From Brevundimonas sp. UBA5713 (GTDB lineage: Bacteria > Pseudomonadota > Alphaproteobacteria > Caulobacterales > Caulobacteraceae): a stretch of DNA of 39,588 bases. A program made the translations under genes and the position numbers. The stretch's first letter is position 1. The number at the start of each line of letters is the position of its first letter. Below the pieces are notes generated by a model. It was not told where the DNA came from. It saw only the letters and a list, made by a program, of their open reading frames with translations, and made no database searches. Of the stretch, positions 33,230 through 39,588 are shown in pieces. The stretch spans positions 21,344 to 60,931 of the forward strand of contig NZ_DIGV01000017.1 of the NCBI RefSeq assembly GCF_002419815.1. The letters are read 5' to 3'.

Positions 33230-33263
33230 GTTGTTCCTGCGGGATCGGCGCTCTAGGAACAAC
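33230..33263. promoter_or_regulatory. 9-bp perfect inverted repeat upstream of maeB
   Basis: GTTGTTCCT (33230-33238) and AGGAACAAC (33255-33263) are perfectly complementary with a 16-bp spacer, so their centres are about 25 bp apart. It lies 31 bp upstream of the maeB ATG. No T-tract follows, so it is either a regulator operator or a leader hairpin rather than a terminator for dapF. Confidence 0.4.
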
Positions 33264-33293
33264 GCGCTGCAGACGCCCTTGGTTGAGATTTAG

Positions 33294-35570
33294 ATGCCTG
33301 ATTTGACTGATAAACAGACTTTCACCGACGAAGACGCCCTGGATTTCCACCGCGTCCCGACGCCGGGCAAGATTTCCATGGCTCCAACCAAGCCCATGGC
33401 GACGCAACGCGATCTGTCGCTGGCTTATTCGCCGGGTGTGGCTGTTCCGGTCCGTGCCATCGCCGAAGATCCCGACAAAGCCTATGACTATACTTCCAAG
33501 GGCAATCTGGTCGCCGTGATCTCGAACGGCACCGCCATTCTGGGTCTGGGCAACCTCGGTCACATGGCTTCGAAGCCGGTGATGGAAGGCAAGTCGGTCC
33601 TGTTCAAACGCTTTGCCGACGTCGACAGCTTCGACGTGGAAGTGAAGACGACCGATCCGGACGAGTTTGTCACCGTCGTCAAAAACATCGGCGACACATG
33701 GGGCGGCATCAACCTTGAGGACATCAAGTCTCCGGAATGTTTCGAGATCGAGGCTCAGCTGCAGGACCTGCTCGACATTCCCGTCTTCCACGATGACCAG
33801 CACGGCACGGCCATTATCGCTACGGCCGGTCTGATCAACGCGGCCCACATTGCGGGCAAGAAGCTGGAAGACCTGAAGGTTGTTCTGTCGGGAGCGGGCG
33901 CTGCAGGCCTGTCGACCATCGCCCTGATGAAGGCCGCAGGGGTCAAGGCCGAGAACACTGTCATCTGTGACCGCGATGGCGTGGTCTACAAAGGCCGCCC
34001 GGGCGGTATGGACCAGTGGAAGGCTGCCCACGCGACCGACACCCCGCACCGTACTCTGGCCGAAGCCATGGTCGGGGCCGATGTGGTGATCGGTCTGTCG
34101 GCCAAGGGGGCCATCAGCAAGGAGATGGTCGCGTCCATGGGGCCGCGCCCGATCATCTTCGCCATGGCCAACCCCGATCCGGAAATCACGCCGGAAGAGG
34201 TCAAGGAAGTCCGCAACGACGCCATCATCGCCACCGGCCGCTCTGACTACCCGAACCAGGTCAACAACGTTCTGGCCTTCCCGTATCTGTTCCGTGGTTC
34301 GCTGGACGTTCGCGCCCGCCGTATCAACCACGAGATGAAGGTCGCTTGCGCCGAGGCTCTGGCCGCTCTGGCGCGGGAAGACGTGCCGGACGAAGTGGCC
34401 GCCGCCTACCGTGGCCGCAAGCTGAAATTCGGTGCCGAATATATCATTCCGTCGCCGTTCGACCCGCGTCTGGTCTGGTACATCCCGCCGTTTGTGGCGC
34501 AGGCCGCCATGGATTCCGGCGTGGCCCGTACCCCGATCGAGGACATGGATGCCTACCGCATCGCCCTGCGCCAGCGCGTCGATCCGTCGGCGGCCCTGAT
34601 GCAGAAGATCTCCTCGGCGGTGCGCATGGGTCCGACCAAGCGCGTCGTCTTTGCCGAGGGTGAAGAGACATCGGTCATCCGCGCCGCATGGGCCTTCAAA
34701 CAGGCCGAACTGGGCGAACCCATTCTGGTCGGCCGCGAAGAACTGATCCGCCAGAACGCAGCCGAAGCCGGCTTCAACTTCGACGAACTGGGCATCCGCG
34801 TGATGAACGCCCGCGTGTCGGAGCGTAACGCTGAATACGTCGACTGGCTGTACAATCGCCTGCAACGTCGTGGCTATCTGCGCCGTGACGTGCAGCGCAT
34901 GATCAATCAGGACCGCAACTATTTCGGTGCTGCTATGGTGGCCCGTGGCGAGGCGGACTGCATGGTCACCGGCGTGACCCGTAACTTCAACATGGCCCTG
35001 AAAGAGGTCCGCCGCGTTCTGGACGTGACGGACCGCATGATCGGCCTGTCGATCCTGCTGGCCAAGGGTCGCACCCTGTTTGTGGCCGATACCTCGATCC
35101 ACGAACTGCCGAACGCCGAGGAACTGGCCGAAATCGCCATCAAGGCCGCCGCCACGGTGCGGAGCCTGGGCCGCACGCCGCGGGTGGCCTTCCTGTCGTA
35201 CTCCACCTTTGGTGACCCGCCCGGTGACCGTGGCGAAAAGGTGCGCGAGGCGATCCGCATCCTCGACGGCATGGATGTCGATTTCGAATATGAAGGCGAA
35301 ATGCCGCCGGAACTGGCGCTCAACCCCGATGCCCGCGCCAACTATCCGTTCATGCGCCTGACGGGGGATGCCAATGTGCTGGTGATGCCGGCCATTCATT
35401 CAGCCGCGATCTCGACCCGTCTGGTCCAGTCTCTGGGCGGGGCGACGGTGGTTGGCCCGCTGCTAGTCGGTCTGGAGAAGTCGGTGCAGATCGTGCGTCT
35501 GGGCGCCTCGGTCAGCGAAATCATCAATGCGGCGACGTTTGCTGCCTATGGCGCTGACGACAAGGCCTGA
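33294..35570 (+). CDS. maeB: NADP-dependent malic enzyme with phosphotransacetylase-like domain
   Basis: 758 aa, the length of the hybrid MaeB type. It decarboxylates malate to pyruvate, making NADPH. The malic N-terminal domain has SLAYSPGVAVPV with the catalytic Tyr, LGNLG, and GKSVLFKRFADVD with the catalytic Lys. HDDQHGTAI binds the metal, and LSGAGAAGLSTIALMK is the nucleotide loop. From about residue 430 to the end lies a phosphate acetyl/butyryltransferase-like domain (VFAEGEE, then AAMVARGEADCMVTG and NVLVMPAIHSA), which in this type regulates by acetyl-CoA and is not catalytic. It ends 24 bp before a terminator shared with the AmpG-like gene. Confidence 0.95.
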   Translation: MPDLTDKQTFTDEDALDFHRVPTPGKISMAPTKPMATQRDLSLAYSPGVAVPVRAIAEDPDKAYDYTSKGNLVAVISNGTAILGLGNLGHMASKPVMEGKSVLFKRFADVDSFDVEVKTTDPDEFVTVVKNIGDTWGGINLEDIKSPECFEIEAQLQDLLDIPVFHDDQHGTAIIATAGLINAAHIAGKKLEDLKVVLSGAGAAGLSTIALMKAAGVKAENTVICDRDGVVYKGRPGGMDQWKAAHATDTPHRTLAEAMVGADVVIGLSAKGAISKEMVASMGPRPIIFAMANPDPEITPEEVKEVRNDAIIATGRSDYPNQVNNVLAFPYLFRGSLDVRARRINHEMKVACAEALAALAREDVPDEVAAAYRGRKLKFGAEYIIPSPFDPRLVWYIPPFVAQAAMDSGVARTPIEDMDAYRIALRQRVDPSAALMQKISSAVRMGPTKRVVFAEGEETSVIRAAWAFKQAELGEPILVGREELIRQNAAEAGFNFDELGIRVMNARVSERNAEYVDWLYNRLQRRGYLRRDVQRMINQDRNYFGAAMVARGEADCMVTGVTRNFNMALKEVRRVLDVTDRMIGLSILLAKGRTLFVADTSIHELPNAEELAEIAIKAAATVRSLGRTPRVAFLSYSTFGDPPGDRGEKVREAIRILDGMDVDFEYEGEMPPELALNPDARANYPFMRLTGDANVLVMPAIHSAAISTRLVQSLGGATVVGPLLVGLEKSVQIVRLGASVSEIINAATFAAYGADDKA

Positions 35571-35593
35571 TCTGTCAAAGAGTTGGCTGGATA

Positions 35594-35632
35594 AAAAGAG
35601 GGCGGACCGGGTTACCCGGGCCGCCCTTTTTC
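35594..35632. terminator. Bidirectional terminator, maeB/AmpG-like
   Basis: A stem GGGCGG (35600-35605) / CCGCCC (35621-35626) is continued inward by CCGGG/CCCGG (35607-35611, 35615-35619) around a TTA loop with one A/G mismatch. TTTTT follows on the plus strand and T5 on the minus strand. Confidence 0.85.
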
Positions 35633-35650
35633 TTGGCGCTCTTGTGCGGC

Positions 35651-37378
35651 CTACTGCGCCTGTTGGGCCTGCAACCGGATTTGGCGCTTGGCCACGTAGA
35701 AGGCCAGCACGATGGCGAAGATGCCGATCAGGGTGGAGTAGAAGAAGAAGGTCATATAGCCCGCGCCCAGACCTGCGACGGAGACGCCGCTCTTGGCGGC
35801 CCCTTCGACCAGAGAGCCTTCGGGCAGATTGTTGAAAAAGCCCTTGAGCGGGGCGGTAAATCCGCCGCTGTCGGCGACGCGCGCCGAGGTTTCGACGATC
35901 TTGCCTGACTGGGATGCGACCAGCTTGCCGGGCAGGGCATAAAGCGAGCTGAACAGCGCATATTGGGTGGCGGTAAAGCCCACCGAAGTCAGGCTGGACA
36001 TATAGGCGATCAGGGCCGTGCCCGCGATGCCGGTAGCGACGTTGTCGGCGCAGATGGCAATGAAAAGGGCTGTGATGTCATGGCCCTGGGTTGCCAGCCA
36101 GGCGAACAGCAGGTTGGAGACGGGGCTCATAAAAGCCCCGATCACCATGGCGCGGATCAGGCCCAAACGCGCCACCAACACGCCGCCGAGAAAGACGCCG
36201 ATCGAGATAGCGACCACGCCGAAAATCTTACGCACCTCGCCGATTTCCAGCAGGCTGAACCCCAGATCCAGATAGAAGGGGTTCATGATGTTCAGCACAA
36301 AGTCCGACAGGCGATAAAGGCAGATCAGCGCGAGAATCGGACCAGCCAGCTTGCCGAAGCGGACAAAGAAATCCTTCACCGGTGCACCGAACGAGGCGGC
36401 CAGATAGGCCCCGGGTCGCGTACGATAGCCGGGGATGGGCGAGCAGGCAGCAAACAGCAGGCCAAAGCCACAGATGATCCACACGAACTGGATCAGCACA
36501 CCCAGTCCGCCGCCGGTTTCCATGCCGGCATTCAGACCGTTGATCAGGCCTTGGGGCAGGGCCCAGCCCGTCGCCCATTCGAACGCGGCCAACTTGTCGG
36601 TCAGGCCCGTGCCGATCAGGATGGCGGCGAGGAAAATCAGCGCCAGACGCACAATCCATTCAATCTTTTCCGCGATTGGATGGGACGGAATGTCGGAGAC
36701 CGGAATGGGCCGCACCACATGGGCCTTCTCGCGCGGGGCCAGCAGGACGCCCGCGACGCCAATGCCCATCAGGGCGGCCATCACCGCATAGGACAGGTTC
36801 CAGCTGTAGAATTCGGCCAGTGCCAGAGGCACGAAACCGGCAATAATCTGTGCGACGCGATAGCCCAGTTGATAGGCGGCGGCCATGGCCCCTTGGCGAC
36901 TGTCATCTACGGCCTCGATCCGCCAGGCATCGATAGCGATATCCTGAGTGGCCCCGAAGAAGCCGACCATCACGGCGAAGGCGGCGACCATTCCAAGATT
37001 GTCTTGCGGGTTGGAGCCGGAAATCATCCAAAGGCCCGCGATAATCACGCCTTGGGTGGCCAGCATCCAAGACCGGCGATGGCCCAACCATTTGGACAGC
37101 AAGGGAATATTGGTCCGGTCCAGCAGCGGTGCCCAGACAAATTTCAACGCATAGACCAGTGTCGCCAGTGCGAAGAAGCCGATCATTTCCAGCGAAATGC
37201 CCGAACTGCGCAGCCATGCCGAAAGGGTGTCGTAGATCAGCAGGAACGGCAGGCCCGACGAGAAGCCGAGCAGCAGCATGGTGAAGGGGCGACGTTCGAA
37301 ATAGACCGCAAGTCCCGCGAACCGTTTGGCCTTGGCCGGAGCGGCGTTCGCGTGGGCGGTATCTTCAGGCTGGCTCAT
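35651..37378 (-). CDS. AmpG-like muropeptide MFS permease
   Basis: 575 aa with about 12-14 transmembrane helices. The AmpG signature is clear: FSSGLPFLLIYDTLSAWLR near residue 45, KFVWAPLLDR, and FFGATQDIAIDAWRIE in the middle of the first half. AmpG imports anhydro-muropeptides for peptidoglycan recycling and in some species links to beta-lactamase induction. The ATG at 37378 is chosen because GGAG is 5 nt upstream; the frame is open ten codons further. The C-terminal half has a longer periplasmic loop near residues 470-510 than the E. coli protein. It is 36 bp downstream of the hybrid kinase gene. Confidence 0.87.
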   Translation of the reverse strand: MSQPEDTAHANAAPAKAKRFAGLAVYFERRPFTMLLLGFSSGLPFLLIYDTLSAWLRSSGISLEMIGFFALATLVYALKFVWAPLLDRTNIPLLSKWLGHRRSWMLATQGVIIAGLWMISGSNPQDNLGMVAAFAVMVGFFGATQDIAIDAWRIEAVDDSRQGAMAAAYQLGYRVAQIIAGFVPLALAEFYSWNLSYAVMAALMGIGVAGVLLAPREKAHVVRPIPVSDIPSHPIAEKIEWIVRLALIFLAAILIGTGLTDKLAAFEWATGWALPQGLINGLNAGMETGGGLGVLIQFVWIICGFGLLFAACSPIPGYRTRPGAYLAASFGAPVKDFFVRFGKLAGPILALICLYRLSDFVLNIMNPFYLDLGFSLLEIGEVRKIFGVVAISIGVFLGGVLVARLGLIRAMVIGAFMSPVSNLLFAWLATQGHDITALFIAICADNVATGIAGTALIAYMSSLTSVGFTATQYALFSSLYALPGKLVASQSGKIVETSARVADSGGFTAPLKGFFNNLPEGSLVEGAAKSGVSVAGLGAGYMTFFFYSTLIGIFAIVLAFYVAKRQIRLQAQQAQ

Positions 37379-37414
37379 TCTCACTCCGACAAGGGGCCGG
37401 AGCGTCACCGGCCT

Positions 37415-38968
37415 TTAGTCTCGCGTTTGCGTGGTGACCTTGGCGCGGTTGGTGCTGTTCGTCCAGCGGGCCAGTGCGGTTCTGAGGCTGTCGACCTCCA
37501 ACGGCTTGGTCAGATGGTCATCCATTCCTGCCTCAAGGCAGGCGGCGCGGTCTTCGGAATAGGCATTGGCGGTCAGGGCAATGATGGGCGTGATGTACCC
37601 TTGGGCGCGCAAGGTGCGCGTGGCCGAAACGCCGTCCAGACGTGGCATGCGCATGTCCATAAAGATGATGTCGAACAGGTGCGAGCGCGCCGCATCCAGT
37701 GCTTCCTGCCCGTCGGCGGCGGTTTGCACCATACAGCCCTCGCGGCGCAGCAGCGTCTTGGCCAAAAGCTGGCCGACCGGATTGTCCTCGACCAGAAGCA
37801 CCCGAACGCCCTTGAAACTGCCCTCGGCCAGACGGTCGTCTTCAATATGGCGGATGATGGGGGCGGTGTTGTCGGGGCGCGGGCTGGCAACCAGAACCCG
37901 CTCGACCAGAGATTCACGGCGCAAGGGTTTGATCAGGTACCCGTGAAAGCCATCGCGCTTATAGGCCGAGATCAGATCGCGCTCGGACGGGCGCAGAAGG
38001 ATGATGGACTGGCCCTCCTGCGGGCGCATCACGCGCTGTCCTTCATCGGCCAAGGCATGATCGATCAGGGTGACCTTGGCGTCGGGGCTGAGGGCACCGC
38101 CGCTGGCTTCCAACTGGGCACGGACCGCGGCTTCGGTGAAGCGGCAGGGGGTCAGCACATTGACCGGTTGCGCGTTCAGGGTACGCAAACGCTCCGGCGT
38201 TTCGGCACGGGTAAAGCTGGCGGTGAAACGGAAACGGGCCCCTTGGGCCTTGGGGCGATCCTCGACGCAGACCTTTCCGCCCATGGCGACGGCCAGACGG
38301 CGCACCACGGCCAGACCCAGTCCTGCCCCGTCATGGCGCACGGCGTCGGAATAGTCGGCATGGCCGAACTCGTCGAAAATCCGCTGGCGGGCCTCTTTGG
38401 GGACGCCCGGGCCGCTATCGTCGACGATAAAGTCCAGCTTGGGCTTTTCATCGGACCCGCCGACACGCACCACCTGAATGTGGACGCCACCTTCGTCAGT
38501 GAATTTGACTGCATTGCCCGCCAGATTGAACAGAATCTGGCGCAGGCGCCCCTCGTCGGCCATTACAAAGGGCACGTCCGCCGCGACAGACCATGCAATC
38601 TCCAGCCCGCGATCATGGGCGCGGGGGCTGAGCAATTCGGCGACGCTGCGGGTCAGGGTTTCAAGGTCCACCGGAGTCAGATCGAACTCCAGCGCGCCTG
38701 CCTCCAAACGGGCATAGTCCAGCAGGTCATTGACCAGACCCAGCAGGTGTTCAGCCGATTTCTGTGCCGCCTCGGCATAGGCGCGCTGGGCCCCGTCCAG
38801 ACGGGTGCGCGACAACAGGCCAAGCATGCCAATCACCCCGTTCAGAGGCGTGCGCATCTCATGGCTCATCAGACGCAGAAACTGCTGCTCCGGCGCAGCG
38901 CTGTCGGGCTTGGCCACGGCAGGCGCTCTTGCAGACGGTTTAGACTTGGCACGAACAGGCTGATCCAT
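37415..38968 (-). CDS. Soluble hybrid histidine kinase with pseudo-receiver and receiver
   Basis: 517 aa, with no transmembrane segment and no recognisable sensor domain. A short basic N-terminus (1-25) leads into HisKA with H36 in LMSHEMRTPLNG, then the ATPase domain: N-box LFNLAGNAVKF, DDSGPGVP and GAGLGLAVVRRL. Residues about 270-360 look like a degenerate receiver: the N-terminal acidic pair is absent, while the late Lys motif YLIKPL is kept. The C-terminal receiver (about 388-505) is intact: VEDN, phospho-acceptor D438 in IIFMDMRMP and the KPL lysine. It lies 43 bp downstream of comM and upstream of the AmpG-like gene. The pathway is unknown. Confidence 0.88.
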   Translation of the reverse strand: MDQPVRAKSKPSARAPAVAKPDSAAPEQQFLRLMSHEMRTPLNGVIGMLGLLSRTRLDGAQRAYAEAAQKSAEHLLGLVNDLLDYARLEAGALEFDLTPVDLETLTRSVAELLSPRAHDRGLEIAWSVAADVPFVMADEGRLRQILFNLAGNAVKFTDEGGVHIQVVRVGGSDEKPKLDFIVDDSGPGVPKEARQRIFDEFGHADYSDAVRHDGAGLGLAVVRRLAVAMGGKVCVEDRPKAQGARFRFTASFTRAETPERLRTLNAQPVNVLTPCRFTEAAVRAQLEASGGALSPDAKVTLIDHALADEGQRVMRPQEGQSIILLRPSERDLISAYKRDGFHGYLIKPLRRESLVERVLVASPRPDNTAPIIRHIEDDRLAEGSFKGVRVLLVEDNPVGQLLAKTLLRREGCMVQTAADGQEALDAARSHLFDIIFMDMRMPRLDGVSATRTLRAQGYITPIIALTANAYSEDRAACLEAGMDDHLTKPLEVDSLRTALARWTNSTNRAKVTTQTRD

Positions 38969-39011
38969 GGTGTCAGTCTGACTGTCAAATCTTAAGGTCT
39001 AGCGAACTTCG

Positions 39012-39588
39012 TTAGGCATGAAAGGCAGATTTCGCATGCTGGCGGTCAAAGCTGTCAGCGGCACCCAAGGTGGCGCGGCGGTACATCAAAGCCTCGGCGA
39101 CGTGGCGGTGCAGGACGGCATCACCGCCCTCCAGATCGGCGATGGTACGGGCCAGTCGCACGGTGCGGGTCCAGCCGCGCGCGGTCAGGCCGCCAGCTTC
39201 GCCCGCCTTGATCAGCAGGTCCTTGCCGCCTTGATCGGGCGTCGCGAACTGCTCCAGCGCTTCGCCTGCCAAGCGGGCATTCAGACTGTCGGCAGGCGAC
39301 AGACCCAGCTGCGCCCCGCGTCGGCTTTGGCGCTCGCGGGCAATCCTCACGCGGGCGGCGGCCTCGGCGGTGCCTTCGGCGGGGGGTGGCAAGGACATGT
39401 CGGCAGCCGTGACCTGCGGCGTTTCGACGGTCAGGTCAATGCGGTCAAACAGAGGGCCTGAAATGCGGTTTTGGTAGTCGCGTTGACAACGCGGAGCCTT
39501 GCCACACGCCCCCTTGCCCGGACCTCCAAGCCCACAGCGGCACGGGTTCATCGCCGCCACCAGTTGAAACCGGGCTGGATAGCGCAGC
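39012..39588 (-). CDS. comM: ComM/YifB-family AAA ATPase, C-terminal part (5' end outside window)
   Basis: 192 residues are visible; the open frame runs off the right edge (39588), so the N-terminal Lon-like and Walker A regions are missing. The visible part begins LRYPARFQLVAAMNPCRCG, then CQRDYQNRISGPLFDRIDL, the hallmark of Mg-chelatase-like YifB/ComM proteins, and ends with the C-terminal Mg_chelatase_C region (GLTARGWTRTVRLARTIADL). ComM is a hexameric helicase that promotes branch migration in natural transformation in Vibrio; the role in alphaproteobacteria is less clear. The stop is at 39012, 43 bp before the hybrid kinase gene. Confidence 0.9.
   Translation of the reverse strand, partial: LRYPARFQLVAAMNPCRCGLGGPGKGACGKAPRCQRDYQNRISGPLFDRIDLTVETPQVTAADMSLPPPAEGTAEAAARVRIARERQSRRGAQLGLSPADSLNARLAGEALEQFATPDQGGKDLLIKAGEAGGLTARGWTRTVRLARTIADLEGGDAVLHRHVAEALMYRRATLGAADSFDRQHAKSAFHA

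Noticed and set aside
33153..35399. 748-codon minus-strand open frame opposite maeB
   Set aside because: Antisense shadow of the malic enzyme; the composition is not protein-like and there is no domain.
35963..38995. 1010-codon plus-strand open frame spanning the AmpG-like and hybrid kinase genes
   Set aside because: It runs antisense across two well-supported genes and their intergenic gap, with Gln/His/Gly-rich sequence and no motif.
1..39588. CRISPR arrays, tRNA/rRNA genes, insertion sequences, prophage or defence islands
   Set aside because: I saw no regularly spaced repeats, tRNA-like cloverleaf, transposase or integrase motifs, or restriction, toxin-antitoxin or other defence genes; the content is ordinary core metabolism and housekeeping.

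Overview
The window looks like chromosomal core sequence from an alphaproteobacterium of the Caulobacterales (Caulobacter/Brevundimonas/Asticcacaulis type). The main evidence is a DivL-like cell-cycle kinase whose phospho-acceptor histidine is replaced by tyrosine. The GC-rich coding sequence, alphaproteobacterial gene families (EcsC-like, DUF1223, a ZapE-type ATPase, an SdhB followed by an adrenodoxin-type ferredoxin) and many exported peptidases agree with this. The genus is not settled by what can be read here. No IS element, phage, CRISPR array, tRNA or rRNA was recognised, and coding density is about 95%.

Layout. 1-240: terminator of an unseen upstream gene. 237-7187: exported leucyl aminopeptidase (M17), a divergent Gre-family factor, a BaiN-like flavoprotein, an exported M28 peptidase, an EstB-type serine hydrolase and, convergent, a secreted NTF2-like protein. 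7247-9372 (minus): RarD-type transporter and aspartate-semialdehyde dehydrogenase. 9522-10637: zapE. 10776-11738 (minus): malate dehydrogenase. 11881-13058: EcsC-family and HIT-family genes with a 4-nt overlap. 13166-18119: sdhC-sdhD-sdhA-sdhB, ferredoxin, a glycerate-kinase-like P-loop kinase and a small PilZ-like protein, all co-directional and tightly packed. 18116-21357 (minus): divL followed by a HAD phosphatase. 21472-22675: zincin-like metallopeptidase and an orphan ABC ATPase. 22676-26857 (minus): DUF1223 protein, kup and rsmB. 26993-32303 (minus): a K+ channel with a zinc ribbon, then two tandem S9 prolyl oligopeptidases. 32342-35570: dapF and NADP malic enzyme. 35651-39588 (minus): comM (cut by the window edge), a soluble hybrid histidine kinase and an AmpG-like permease.

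Functional themes. Central carbon metabolism is concentrated here: succinate dehydrogenase, malate dehydrogenase and malic enzyme together cover succinate to fumarate, malate to oxaloacetate and malate to pyruvate. Asd and DapF are two steps of the lysine/diaminopimelate pathway feeding peptidoglycan, and AmpG would recycle muropeptides. Five hydrolases (M17, M28, serine hydrolase, two S9), four of them with export signals, suggest a peptide-scavenging lifestyle. DivL connects the region to asymmetric cell-cycle control.

I found no convincing wholly new system. The points most worth a second look are the tyrosine-bearing DivL, a Gre-family protein whose coiled-coil tip lacks the usual acidic pair, the K+ channel with a C-terminal zinc ribbon, the differently localised tandem S9 peptidases, and several intergenic inverted repeats (9429-9442, 10694-10745, 11786-11830, 31432-31468, 33230-33263).
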